Assembly (NCBI RefSeq): GCF_944324745.1
Contig: NZ_CALUXO010000086.1
Coordinates: forward strand, 1-46,243
Length of the DNA: 46,243 nt
Source of the DNA: an uncultured Thomasclavelia sp.
GTDB lineage: Bacteria > Bacillota_I > Bacilli_A > Erysipelotrichales > Coprobacillaceae
Reading direction: 5' to 3'
Part shown: positions 16,304 through 25,189 of the stretch, in pieces
Layout: each line of letters begins with the position of its first letter
Position numbering within the stretch: the first letter of the stretch is position 1
Position numbers and translations under genes: made by a program
The notes under the pieces: model-generated
Told to the model about the DNA's origin: nothing
Databases searched by the model: none
What the model saw: only the letters and a program-made list of their open reading frames with translations

Positions 16304-17065
16304 GTGTTGCAACAGGAACGTCATAATCAGATCTTGGCAAGATTGAACTTGGAAGGTCAGGTCCGTGTTAAAGATTTAAGTAAAGAATTTTCAGTTACTG
16401 AAGATTGTATTCGTAAGGATTTAAATATCTTAGAAAAGGCTAATAAATTGAAGCGAATTCATGGAGGGGCAACGTTAGTTCGACAGAATCTTCACACAAT
16501 TAATGTTAATGATCGTCGTAATGTTCGTCTTGAAGAAAAGAAGCAAATTGCTTTAAAAGCAATTGAGTTAATTAAGCCTGGAACAATGATTTTTTTAGAT
16601 ATTTCTACAGTTACTTTAGAAATTGCTAAGTTAATTTATCAAAGAAATTTAAAAGTAACGGTTGTTACTAATATGATCGATATTTTAGAAATCTTTACCC
16701 ATGAAAGTAATGTGGAACTGATTTTTATTGGTGGTCAGCTGAATAAAGTTCGTGATGGTTTTATTGGTTTGGCAACCTTGAATCAATTACGAGAATATTA
16801 TTTCGATTTGTCTTTTTTAGGAGTAGTTGGAATTGATATATATAGTGGTTACGTAGCTACTTATGATACTAATGATGGTCTGACAAAAAAGGAAGTTATT
16901 AATGGTAGTCGAAAATGTTATTTAGTTGGAGAATCAGCTAAATTGAATTTAGATGGTAATTATTTATTTGCTAAGATAAGTGATTTTACTGGTTATATTT
17001 GTGAAAAGCAGTTAGATAATAAAATTGAAAGGAAAATAAGGGATTATGGAATAGAAATCATCTAA
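16304..17065 (+). CDS. DeoR-family transcriptional regulator
   Basis: A 253-residue protein starting at GTG 16304, 8 bases after AAGGGG. The N-terminal winged helix shows the DeoR signature: QERHNQILARL, VKDLSKEFSVTEDCIRKDLNILE and LKRIHGGA. The C-terminal DeoRC sensor domain (about residues 75-250) contains the family blocks IALKAIELIKPGTMIFLD, TVVTNM and FIGGQLN, expected to bind a phosphosugar. It probably controls a nearby carbohydrate gene, for example the HAD phosphatase at 17752, though debris separates them. Its stop codon lies in the loop of its terminator. Confidence 0.93.
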   Translation: MLQQERHNQILARLNLEGQVRVKDLSKEFSVTEDCIRKDLNILEKANKLKRIHGGATLVRQNLHTINVNDRRNVRLEEKKQIALKAIELIKPGTMIFLDISTVTLEIAKLIYQRNLKVTVVTNMIDILEIFTHESNVELIFIGGQLNKVRDGFIGLATLNQLREYYFDLSFLGVVGIDIYSGYVATYDTNDGLTKKEVINGSRKCYLVGESAKLNLDGNYLFAKISDFTGYICEKQLDNKIERKIRDYGIEII

Positions 17066-17080
17066 GATGATTTCTATTTT
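17053..17080 (+). terminator. Terminator overlapping the DeoR stop codon
   Basis: AGAAATCATC (17053-17062) pairs with GATGATTTCT (17066-17075); the 3-base loop is the TAA stop itself, and ATTTT follows. Terminating ribosomes would cover the stem. Confidence 0.75.
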
Positions 17081-17751
17081 AACTTCAACTTCTATTAACG
17101 TTATATATTATTGTTTTGGAGGAATATCATATGATATTCTACTGTTAGAACTGATTGAACTGTTATCAGTAGCTACAATTTCCATTGAAGGATTTAATAA
17201 ATTAAACGCTTCATTTAACTTTTGAGCAAGAGGTACAAAGAAATTAGCATTTGTCATTTTTATTATATTGCTACGATTACAAAACCAAAGATATAGATAA
17301 AAACAAGTGCATTATGATTTTAATAATCATTATATTAAAGTAAAAATTCTGATTGAATGGATCAAGGCTAATAACAAGGTATTAAATAACGAAATTAAGA
17401 TAATATAACTTAATAATCAGGAAGATTAGCTATACTTCCTTATTGAAAGATAGAAATTTACTGGTCGCAGGAGTGCTTGGTAATAATGTTCTTGCTCAAA
17501 TAGACTTGCACTGGTAACTTCAAAGTCTGAAAGTGATGTACGATTACTAGCTAAACTTGGTAGTAAAACCTCACGTGTTTGCCCGTGGAAGTAGTCAGTA
17601 AAAAGGAAATATATTATCATTATTAAATCTTCAATGATGGATATCAATGACAAGAATTTATCATGATAGTTTAAATAGCTTTTTTTAATTAAATTAGATG
17701 TTAAGATTAAGACATCATAATAAATGAGTTTAAGCTAAATAAGAGGAGAAG
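17081..17751. other. 670-bp gene-poor stretch with coding debris
   Basis: There is no convincing intact gene. A minus-strand 49-codon frame (17257 to 17108, beginning MTNANFFVPLAQKLNEAF) has no ribosome site. A plus-strand open tail around 17310-17408 ends in IEWIKANNKVLNNEIKII. A minus-strand 75-codon frame (17653-17426) containing DYFHGQTREVLLPSLASN is locally richer in G+C and uses CTG, CGA and ACC codons more than its neighbours, as if from a foreign gene. I identify none of them. Together they look like fragments of decayed genes or an old insertion. Confidence 0.5.
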
Positions 17752-18570
17752 ATGAAAAAAATTAAAGCAATTATGTGTGATGTTGATGGAACATTATTAA
17801 ATAGTCAACAAGTAGTATCACCTCGAACGATAGCAGCAATTAAAAAAGCTAGAGAAAAAGGAATTTTGTTCGGCCTTTCAACGGGTAGAGATGTCAATAG
17901 CGTTAAAACACTATTAAAACAATGGGGTATTGATGGTTTGGTTGATAGCATTGTTGGTACTGGTGGCGCAGAAATTTATGATTATGTTTTAAACGTTGAC
18001 AAGCAGAGTTATCCATTGGATGGAGCTTTAATTAAAGAAATTATTGAACATTTCCAAGATATGGATGTCAATTTTGCTATTCCTTGGGATGGAATTTTAT
18101 TTGCGCCTAAAGATGATCGTTTAATTCAAGAGTTAGCTACAGCTGATAAAGTTCCTTATCAAGTAGTTGATTTTGATGAGTTTTTAAAAGAACCACGACC
18201 AAAACTAATCATTGTTTGTGACCCAGAAAAAATGGAAACTGTTGTTGCTAGAAGTAAAACCTTTAAAAATGATCAATATAAATGTGCTTCTTTAATAACT
18301 GCAAGCACTTTATTTGAATATATGGATCCGCGGATTTCTAAAACATACGGATTAAAACAAGTCATGAAAATGCATGATATTGAAATGGCAGAATTATGTA
18401 CTTTTGGTGATGCCGATAATGACTATGATATGACTTTAAATGCTGGTGTTGGGGTAGTGATGGCCAACGGTAGTGAAAAAACCAAAAGTGTTGCTGATTA
18501 TATAACTGATGATAATAATCATGATGGAATTGCGACATTTATTGAAAAATATATTTTAACTGATCAATAG
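17752..18570 (+). CDS. Cof-type HAD-superfamily phosphatase
   Basis: A 272-residue cytosolic protein (AGAGGAGA ribosome site, ATG 17752). Motif I CDVDGTLLNS has nucleophile D9 and D11, motif II is STGRD, and motif IV FGDADNDYDM lies near residue 220, followed by the conserved GVVMANG. The C2-type cap between about 85 and 185 identifies the Cof/YidA subgroup that hydrolyses sugar phosphates, flavin or pyridoxal phosphates. It is only distantly similar to the HAD protein at 465. It is monocistronic and followed by a terminator. Confidence 0.92.
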   Translation: MKKIKAIMCDVDGTLLNSQQVVSPRTIAAIKKAREKGILFGLSTGRDVNSVKTLLKQWGIDGLVDSIVGTGGAEIYDYVLNVDKQSYPLDGALIKEIIEHFQDMDVNFAIPWDGILFAPKDDRLIQELATADKVPYQVVDFDEFLKEPRPKLIIVCDPEKMETVVARSKTFKNDQYKCASLITASTLFEYMDPRISKTYGLKQVMKMHDIEMAELCTFGDADNDYDMTLNAGVGVVMANGSEKTKSVADYITDDNNHDGIATFIEKYILTDQ

Positions 18571-18654
18571 TTAATTCCCAATTCGTAAAGGGTCGTTGCA
18601 TCTGTTTGACTTTTGGTAAAAAATCTCAAAGAAAGATAATAATATTTTCTAAAG

Positions 18655-18705
18655 AAAAAAGAAACCATTCTTTTAAGCTTTTAAAGATTAATGGTTTCTT
18701 TTTTT
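18655..18705. terminator. 15-bp stem terminator after the HAD gene
   Basis: AAAAAAGAAACCATT (18655-18669) pairs with AATGGTTTCTTTTTT (18690-18704) and a T-run follows. The A-run on the other flank lets it work on both strands. Confidence 0.85.
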
Positions 18706-18717
18706 ATGTTACATAAT

Positions 18718-18850
18718 CTATTTATAAATATTGTTATAATCATATTTATGTGATGCAGCGTTAAATCCAGCCTCAGCATATTCATATCTTTTATGCCATC
18801 AACTACCACCAGTTTTCTTTATCGATTTTGAGTGAAGTTTTATAGCTTTT
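18718..18850 (-). pseudogene. Short remnant downstream of the antitoxin gene
   Basis: Read on the minus strand, KLHSKSIKKTGGS is followed by an in-frame TGA, then WHKRYEYAEAGFNAAS and a TAG at 18718. It occupies the position where a partner toxin would be encoded after an antitoxin, but it is too short and interrupted, and I do not recognise a RelE/YoeB/Doc motif. Treat it as debris of unknown origin. Confidence 0.3.
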
Positions 18851-18856
18851 ATTTAA

Positions 18857-19093
18857 TCATTTAGCAAGCTGAAAAAAAGTTTCTATATTTTCATCAAGAA
18901 TTCTATCTGCTGTTTTATCTATTTTTTGTTGTAATTGCCAATTAGATATCAGTTTTTCATAATCCTTAAAATTCAAAATAACAAATTTTGGTTTGTTGTT
19001 TTTCGTAACAATAGCTATTCCCTCTTTTTCCACAATACTAGATGCTTTTGAAAAATTGTTATTGATCTCTGATGCAGAAATTAATGTATTCAT
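18857..19093 (-). CDS. Phd/YefM-family antitoxin (orphan)
   Basis: A 78-residue protein with an AGGAGGTG site before ATG 19093. The N-terminus ISASEINNNFSKASSIVEKEG and the strand IAIVTKNNKPKFVILNFKDYEKL are typical of the Phd/YefM DNA-binding fold, whose C-terminal tail (about residues 50-78, charged helix) normally neutralises a toxin. Family members repress their own operon by binding a palindrome at the promoter. No intact toxin gene is adjacent: only a broken 130-bp remnant follows. It may be a solitary antitoxin, or it may partner a toxin elsewhere. Confidence 0.8.
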   Translation of the reverse strand: MNTLISASEINNNFSKASSIVEKEGIAIVTKNNKPKFVILNFKDYEKLISNWQLQQKIDKTADRILDENIETFFQLAK

Positions 19094-19460
19094 ACTAACA
19101 CCTCCTATGTGTATTATACGAAATTATACTATTATAATAAACAATATAATTTAACGATTAAATAGTTTATCAAAAAAAGAAATAGCATTATTAGCAAGAA
19201 AAACCACTACATTTTGTATCTCAAAACCTATTATTGAAAATGGTGATTCACCATTAAAGCTTCATTAAAAATCCAGCAGAATTTTGATTATTTTGATTAA
19301 TGATAAAAAATAGTTCATAAATACCAATATCAATATCCAAGAAATAGCAGATATCTTAAAAAGAAGTGTTTTTGCCTATAACAAACAAGTGAAACAAGAG
19401 TTATTGCCTAAATAATCAGTTCAATTTCTTGTTTTTATTAAAAATATTATTGAAAATTAT
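19094..19460. other. Gene-less stretch with HTH-like remnant
   Basis: It contains the divergent promoter region of the antitoxin gene and, at about 19319-19415 on the plus strand, an open tail NINIQEIADILKRSVFAYNK ending at TAA. This resembles the end of a helix-turn-helix protein. No start codon or ribosome site goes with it. Nothing else coding is visible. Confidence 0.4.
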
Positions 19461-19469
19461 TGTTTACAC

Positions 19470-19497
19470 TTGAAAATAATAATTTATATCGTATAAT
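19470..19497 (+). promoter_or_regulatory. Promoter of the glycyl radical enzyme operon
   Basis: TTGAAA (19470-19475) and TATAAT (19492-19497) are separated by 16 bp, 49 bp before the start codon. No cre-like box was noticed near it, so its control is not evident. Confidence 0.6.
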
Positions 19498-19546
19498 GAA
19501 GATGTAATAAGAAAAAACAATAAAAAATAATAAAGGAGAAGGAACG

Positions 19547-21901
19547 ATGTTTGATTTAAAAACTAGTGATCGAATTGAAGTATTAAAAAATAAGATGCTA
19601 GATGCGCCACGTTATGCTTCGATTGAACAAGCTAGAATCATTACGCGGATTTATCAAGAAAATGAAACACTATCAATTCCTAAAAAAAGAGCCTTATCAC
19701 TAAAAGCAGCATTGGAAGAATTAGAAATTAGTGTTGAACCAGAAGAATTAATCGTTGGTAACCGTACTAAAGGAGTACGTTCTGGTGTTGTTTTTCCTGA
19801 AAGTGGTTGTTCGTGGATCGATAGGGAGTTTGAAAGCTTACCAACCCGTCCTCAAGATCAGTTTTTAGTTGATCCAGCTGATATTCAAGAGTTTCGAGAA
19901 ACTATCTATCCGTATTGGAAAGGTAGATCAATGGAAGACGTGATCAAAGATAACTATGGATTGCAAATTGAAGCTATTGCCAAAGTTGTTAAAATCAATC
20001 AAAAAGATCATGCCCAGGGACATATTTGTCCTGATAGTCAGTTATGGCTACAATTAGGCCCACATGGTTTAATGGACCGAGCTGTTAAAAAAATGCAGAT
20101 ATGTGATAATAGTCAAAAAGAATTTTATGAATGTGTTATTCTGGTCATGCAAGGAGCGATGAATTTCATGGTTCGCTATCATGATTATATTGATAAAATG
20201 CTGAATACTGTAGATAAAAAATATCAGGAGTCATTAAAAGAAGTCAGCCGTAGTTGTTTAAAGCTATCAAAACAGCCACCAGAAACTTTTCATGAAGCTA
20301 TGCAGTCATTATGGTTTTTATTTGTAATCTTGCATATGGAATCTAATGCTTCTTCTTTTTCGCCAGGACGAATGGATCAGTATTTATATCCATATTTAAA
20401 AAAAGATTTAGATCAGGGCAGACTGACCCTGGAGACAGCATTAGAAATTATTGAATGTTTATGGTTGAAATTTAATCAGATTGTTTATTTAAGAAATCAA
20501 AATAGTGCTAAATATTTTGCCGGTTTTCCAATTGGTTTTAATATTGCTATTGGCGGCGTGGATGAAGATGGTAAAGATACTTATAATGATTTATCAATGT
20601 TATGTCTAAAAGCCCAGTATGATCTAGGTTTACCACAGCCAAACTTATCAGTTAGATTGAATAAGAATTCTTCACATGAATTAATGCAGGCAGCAATTAA
20701 GGTAGTGGCTAGAGGTAGTGGTATGCCACAGTTTTTCAATGATGAAGCCATAATTCAACCATTGATTGACGATTTAAAGATTGATCAAAAAGATGCTCGA
20801 AATTATGCTATCGTTGGATGTGTGGAACTTACGACGCATGGAAATAATTTAGGCTGGTCTGATGCAGCGATGTTTAATTTAAATAAGGCCTTGGAACTAA
20901 CATTAAATAATGGAAGATGTTTATTAACTAATCAAAAAATTGGGTTGGATTTAGGAAATATTGAAACCTATCAAACCTTTGAACAATTAGAAGCGGCCTT
21001 TAAGCAACAGATTGATTATTTTATTGATCAAATGATGAAAGCAGAAGTTGTCGTAGAAAAAGCCCATCAGGATTGTTTACCAACAGCCTTTTTATCAAGT
21101 GTAATTGATGACTGTTTAGATAAAGGACTAGATGTCACTCGAGGTGGTGCTAAATATAATTTATCAGGAACCCAAATGATTCAAATTGCAAATCTGGCTG
21201 ATTCATTAGCGGCAATCAAACAATTAGTTTATGATGAAAAGATGATTTCTAGTCATGAGTTACTTGAGGCTTTAAAAGCTGATTTTAAAGGACATGAAAT
21301 TACTCAGACAATGTTATTAAATAAAGTACCAAAATATGGTAATGATGTGGCCTGGGTTGATGAACTGGGAGCTAAATGGGCTGGTTATTTTAGAAATCGA
21401 ATGAACGATTATACTAATTATCGTGGTGGTCCTTATCATACCGGGATGTATACTGTCTCTGCTCATGTGCCGATGGGGGAAAATGTCGGAGCTTCACCTG
21501 ATGGACGAAATGCAATGACTCCATTAGCTGATGGTGGTATGTCACCGGTTTATGGTCGTGATATGTCGGGACCAACAGCGGTTTTAAAATCGGTATCACG
21601 AATGAAAAATTCATATACTACTAATGGTGGTTTATTAAATATGAAGTTTTTACCAGAATTTTTTAATACGGAAACGGGAATGCTGAAATTTGAAAATTTC
21701 TTAAGGGCCTTTGTCGATTTAGAAATACCACATATCCAGTTTAACGTTGTTAGACGTGAAGACTTGATAGATGCAAAAATTCATCCAGAAAGACATCGTT
21801 CATTAACTATTCGAGTGGCTGGCTATACGGCTTATTTTGTCGAACTGGCTGGAAAGTTGCAAGATGAAATAATTGAGCGGACGAGTTATGACAATATCTA
21901 A
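19547..21901 (+). CDS. Glycyl radical enzyme, PflD/YbiW-type dehydratase/lyase
   Basis: A 784-residue cytosolic, oxygen-sensitive enzyme with GGAGAAGG upstream of ATG 19547. The thiyl-radical Cys is C425 in IVGCVEL, with the C-x-E pattern of C-O/C-N-cleaving family members rather than the CC pair of true pyruvate formate-lyase. The glycyl radical site is G759 in RVAGYTAYF, about 25 residues from the end. It is activated by the radical-SAM protein encoded next (14-base overlap). A fructose-6-phosphate-aldolase-type gene follows. In E. coli this trio (YbiW or PflD, activase, FsaA/FsaB) opens 1,5-anhydroglucitol- or anhydromannitol-6-phosphate to 1-deoxyfructose-6-phosphate. I infer an anhydrohexose-phosphate substrate here; glycerol or diol dehydratase activity is the main alternative. 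Confidence 0.9.
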   Translation: MFDLKTSDRIEVLKNKMLDAPRYASIEQARIITRIYQENETLSIPKKRALSLKAALEELEISVEPEELIVGNRTKGVRSGVVFPESGCSWIDREFESLPTRPQDQFLVDPADIQEFRETIYPYWKGRSMEDVIKDNYGLQIEAIAKVVKINQKDHAQGHICPDSQLWLQLGPHGLMDRAVKKMQICDNSQKEFYECVILVMQGAMNFMVRYHDYIDKMLNTVDKKYQESLKEVSRSCLKLSKQPPETFHEAMQSLWFLFVILHMESNASSFSPGRMDQYLYPYLKKDLDQGRLTLETALEIIECLWLKFNQIVYLRNQNSAKYFAGFPIGFNIAIGGVDEDGKDTYNDLSMLCLKAQYDLGLPQPNLSVRLNKNSSHELMQAAIKVVARGSGMPQFFNDEAIIQPLIDDLKIDQKDARNYAIVGCVELTTHGNNLGWSDAAMFNLNKALELTLNNGRCLLTNQKIGLDLGNIETYQTFEQLEAAFKQQIDYFIDQMMKAEVVVEKAHQDCLPTAFLSSVIDDCLDKGLDVTRGGAKYNLSGTQMIQIANLADSLAAIKQLVYDEKMISSHELLEALKADFKGHEITQTMLLNKVPKYGNDVAWVDELGAKWAGYFRNRMNDYTNYRGGPYHTGMYTVSAHVPMGENVGASPDGRNAMTPLADGGMSPVYGRDMSGPTAVLKSVSRMKNSYTTNGGLLNMKFLPEFFNTETGMLKFENFLRAFVDLEIPHIQFNVVRREDLIDAKIHPERHRSLTIRVAGYTAYFVELAGKLQDEIIERTSYDNI

Positions 21902-22805
21902 AGCACTAGTATTTGATATCAAGCGCTTTGCCATCCATGATGGCCATGGACTTCGAACGACCATCTTTTTTAAAGGGTGTCCGTTAAGATGTAAATGGTG
22001 TCAAAATCCTGAAGGGTTATCATCGAAACAACGACCAATTTATTTTGAAAATAGCTGTATTCATTGCAAATTATGTCAAAAAGCAGCCTATACTAATCAA
22101 ATGATTTATAAAAATAATCGTCCTTATTTTAATCTTAATTATGCTGGAGGGTTTGATAATTTGATCAAAGCTTGTCCTAGTGGGGCAATCCGTTATGATA
22201 GCTATGAATATGATCTTGATGGTTTGATGACCAAGATTAAAGAAGACCGGGTCTTTTTTCGGGAAGATGGTGGGGTCACTTTTTCTGGTGGTGAGCCCTT
22301 AAATCAAGGTGCGTTTTTACAGGCAATATTAAAAAGATGTCATGAAGAAAATATTAATACAGCAATTGAGACATCATTATATGCTTCAAAGGAGTTAATA
22401 AAAAGCATTTTACCGTTTTTAGATTTAATTTATATTGATTTAAAAGCTTTTGATGAACAAAAACATTATGAATTAACTGGAGTTTCTTCAAAGTTGATCA
22501 AAGAAAATATTGAGTATGTTTTAACAAGCGTACATAAAGACAAAGTAATTATTAGAACGCCTTTAATTCCCACGATGACAGCTATCGATGATAATATCAG
22601 CGCTATCAGTAACTTTTTAGTTAAGATTGATCCGGAAGTTAAATATGAATTATTAAATTATAATCCCTTAGCAGAAGCTAAATATGAACTGGTTGATCAA
22701 GAATATGGGTTAGATAAATCATATAAAATGTTTGATTTAAAACAAATGCAACATTTCTATGATATAATAAATGAAAGTGGTTTGAAAAATATTATAATAG
22801 AATAA
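21888..22805 (+). CDS. Glycyl-radical enzyme activating protein (radical SAM)
   Basis: A 305-residue radical-SAM protein. I start it at ATG 21888, which overlaps the end of the glycyl radical enzyme gene; a TTG 15 bases earlier is possible. The SAM-cluster motif is CPLRCKWC (C-x3-C-x2-C) after FFKG, and FSGGEPL is the SAM-binding GGE motif. An inserted ferredoxin-like part has CIHCKLC, and a further Cys in ACPSGAI about 45 residues on, enough for one extra 4Fe-4S cluster; the usual second cluster's cysteines are not complete. It abstracts a hydrogen from G759 of its partner under anaerobic conditions. Coupled translation implies matched expression. Confidence 0.93.
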   Translation: MTISKALVFDIKRFAIHDGHGLRTTIFFKGCPLRCKWCQNPEGLSSKQRPIYFENSCIHCKLCQKAAYTNQMIYKNNRPYFNLNYAGGFDNLIKACPSGAIRYDSYEYDLDGLMTKIKEDRVFFREDGGVTFSGGEPLNQGAFLQAILKRCHEENINTAIETSLYASKELIKSILPFLDLIYIDLKAFDEQKHYELTGVSSKLIKENIEYVLTSVHKDKVIIRTPLIPTMTAIDDNISAISNFLVKIDPEVKYELLNYNPLAEAKYELVDQEYGLDKSYKMFDLKQMQHFYDIINESGLKNIIIE

Positions 22806-22822
22806 AAAGGAGATATGATTAA

Positions 22823-23503
22823 ATGGAATTTATAATTGATACTGTAAATTTAGATGAAATTAAAGAAGCGGTTGAATATATGCCAATTGCTGGAGTTACT
22901 AGTAATCCTTCAATCGTTAAAGCAACAAGTCCTAAAGATTTTTTTGAACATATGCGCCAGATCCGTGAAGTGATTGGAATGGAAAAAAGCTTACATATTC
23001 AAGTTGTTGCTACTACATGTGATGAAATTATTAAAGAAGCTAAACGGATCGTTAAAGAAATTGATGATCTGGTATATATTAAAGTACCGGTATCCTATGA
23101 AGGGATTAAAGCAATTAAAGAATTAAAAAATCGCGGAATGAATGTAACAGCTACTGCAGTATATGATTTAATGCAGGCTTATATGGCTTTGGCAGCTGGA
23201 GCTGATTATATTGCTCCATACGTTAATCGAATTGGTAATTTAGGAAGTGATCCTTTTGAATTGATTGCGGAATTATCAAATCGAATTGAAATGGATAATT
23301 ATGAATGTAAAATTTTAGCAGCTTCATTTAAAGGGGTGCAACAAGTTCGTGATGCATTTAATCATGGTGCTCAAGCAGTTACAGCTCCTGTGGCAATTTT
23401 AAAACAGATTTTTAATAATCCTAATATTGAAAAAGCTGTTAATGATTTTAACCAAGACTGGTATTCAGTTTATGGTGAAGGTAAAGGAATCTGTGATTTA
23501 TAA
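22823..23503 (+). CDS. fsa: Fructose-6-phosphate aldolase / transaldolase-family protein
   Basis: A 226-residue class I aldolase of the short transaldolase (FSA/TalC) group, with AAAGGAG upstream of ATG 22823. Family blocks are present: FIIDTVNLDEIKE, GVTSNPSIV, IQVV (Q60), YIKVPV with Schiff-base K87, TATAVY, YIAPYVNRIG and ILAASFKGVQQV. FSA enzymes make or cleave fructose-6-phosphate-like ketoses to glyceraldehyde-3-phosphate plus dihydroxyacetone or hydroxyacetone. Being 17 bases after the activase gene, it probably cleaves the product of the glycyl radical enzyme. A strong terminator closes the three-gene operon. Confidence 0.92.
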   Translation: MEFIIDTVNLDEIKEAVEYMPIAGVTSNPSIVKATSPKDFFEHMRQIREVIGMEKSLHIQVVATTCDEIIKEAKRIVKEIDDLVYIKVPVSYEGIKAIKELKNRGMNVTATAVYDLMQAYMALAAGADYIAPYVNRIGNLGSDPFELIAELSNRIEMDNYECKILAASFKGVQQVRDAFNHGAQAVTAPVAILKQIFNNPNIEKAVNDFNQDWYSVYGEGKGICDL

Positions 23504-23508
23504 TTTTG

Positions 23509-23547
23509 ATCAGGCCTCATTAATATAAATGAGGCCTGATTTTTTTT
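23509..23547 (+). terminator. Strong terminator of the glycyl radical operon
   Basis: ATCAGGCCTCATT (23509-23521) and AATGAGGCCTGAT (23528-23540) make a perfect 13-bp G+C-containing stem, loop AATATA, followed by seven or more Ts. Confidence 0.95.
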
Positions 23548-23578
23548 GATATTAAGATAGCTTCCTGATTAGTTTTTT

Positions 23579-24444
23579 TCAGCCGATTTCGACTTCTTCA
23601 CTATTTACAAATACCATTGAAGCACCATTATAAACAATTTTTTTAGCTACAAAGATTTGTGCATGTTGCAAGGCTTTGATTGGATCCATCTTCTGACTAT
23701 AAAAATGAATGAAGCAAATGAAACATCACCAGCACCAATAGTATTAACGACTTTGGTAACTTTGGCTGGTGGTAAGAGAAATGTTTGATCGTTGCTATGA
23801 ATATATAACATGGCTCCATAAGCTCCTAAACCAATAACACAAATTGAAAAAGAATATTTTTGTTTTAATTTTTCAATAAAACTTTCTGGGGTCCCTGGCA
23901 GTTGTTCGTTGCTTAAAAATAAAATGTTAGCAGCTCTAAAAAATCTTGATTATAAGTATCATCGATTTGATTTAAGACCTGGACATCAGTTGCAATCAAC
24001 TTATTCATTGCTTGAGCAGCTTTTAATAATGATTGATTAAAATCAATGTTGCCGGTCACGACTAAGTCGGCTTTATCTAATATCGAATAATAATCTTTGT
24101 TTTTGAAGATTTTTTAAATCACTATAAATTTGGCGACGCCCATCTTTGTCATATAAAACAATGGAAATTGGTGTTTGAGCTAATTTATCAATAAAAACGA
24201 CATCAAGTTGCTCGTATTCAATTTGCCAAACAAGTCGCATTCCTTCTTTGTCGTTACCATGATAAGTAAGCAATGTCGGTGCATTTCCTAAAACGGTCAG
24301 AGCTTTAGTTAAATTATAGCCGACCCCACCAACATGAGATTTAATTCCAAAGAATGGATAATCTACGGGATAATATTTAATTGGAAATTGTCGTATGACA
24401 ACTGTTGTTTCAATATTAATTGAACCTGAGATTAAAATATTCAT
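23579..24444 (-). pseudogene. PfkB-family carbohydrate kinase, three frameshifts
   Basis: The gene starts at ATG 24444 after AAAGGA. The N-terminal part shows NILISGSINIE and GGVGYNLTKALTVLG (PfkB signature 1). The C-terminal part carries NTIGAGDVSFASF (signature 2, catalytic Asp) and ends at TGA 23579. Three single-base changes break it: an extra base near 24096-24098, a missing one in the A-run 23938-23943 and a missing one near 23709-23712. Undoing them gives 867 nt (289 codons with stop), the family's normal length, and rejoins DYYSILDKADLVVTGNI and FHFYSQKMDPIKALQ. It would phosphorylate a sugar or nucleoside with ATP. It converges on the glycyl radical operon. Confidence 0.85.
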
Positions 24445-24617
24445 GATTATTCCTTTAAGTAATTTAAATAATTTTACCATACTGATAATTATTAATCTAT
24501 TTAAATAATCTGGGTTAAGAATTCTTCTAGTAACTACTATGGAATATTAGATTCAATAATGATTATTTGACTACTTATATTTGAATTTTCAGAAAATCAA
24601 TCAAAAATATTTAATAG

Positions 24618-25189
24618 CTAATTTAAAGCTTGTAATAAATCAGCTAAATTAGTTCCTAAAGATTGCATAGTCGCTAGACCTTGTTTATCCTGAGTAACTT
24701 CACCTGGTAATTGGCCATAGGCAATTGGAAAATAGGATCCTCCGACAATAAACATTTCTTGCAACAAGAAAAAGTGATTAATGTTATCAACGACATTTAA
24801 AGCACCACTTCTAAAGGCAACGCTTATCGCACAGCCAGCTTTATGCTTGAATAAGCAAAGCTTTCGATTCATATCTAAAACAACTGAAGCCCGTTCTAAT
24901 AGTGCTTGAAGAGCAGCGGACATATTACCTGTATAAACCGGTGAAGCTAAAATAATTCCATCTGCAGTTTTCATCTTATCAAATATTTCATTAAAATCAT
25001 CATTATCAAAAATACAATTGGGTTTTGATGGCAGTTAAAACAGGCCCGACAGGGATTGATTTTTTTATTGGCAAGTGGAATTAATTCTGTTTCAATTCCT
25101 GCTTGATTTAGCTGTTTAAATATTTCATTGATTAAGATCATCGTATTACCATTTAAACGACTACTTCCATTAATTGCAATAACTTTCAT
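24618..25189 (-). pseudogene. Flavodoxin-fold NAD(P)H-dependent reductase, frameshifted
   Basis: The start is ATG 25189 behind GGAGGAGA; an earlier in-frame ATG overlaps that site. The first part reads KVIAINGSSRLNGNT (FMN phosphate loop) and NPCRACFNCHQNP, the cysteine patch of the iron-sulfur-flavoprotein/NADPH-FMN-reductase group. The second has TADGIILASPVYTGNMSAALQ (flavin-binding Y-x-G). They are in different frames; adding one G at the GGG 25020-25022 (one C on the coding strand) restores NPNCIFDNDDFNEIFDKMK and a protein of 190 residues. Such enzymes transfer electrons to FMN, quinones or Fe-S partners. It lies upstream of and divergent to the LysR-regulated AKR gene, near which flavodoxin-like genes often occur. 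Confidence 0.85.

Noticed and set aside
21414-21614. 66-codon minus-strand frame in the glycyl radical enzyme gene
   Set aside because: Antisense to conserved coding sequence; His-rich composition comes from the opposite strand's codons.
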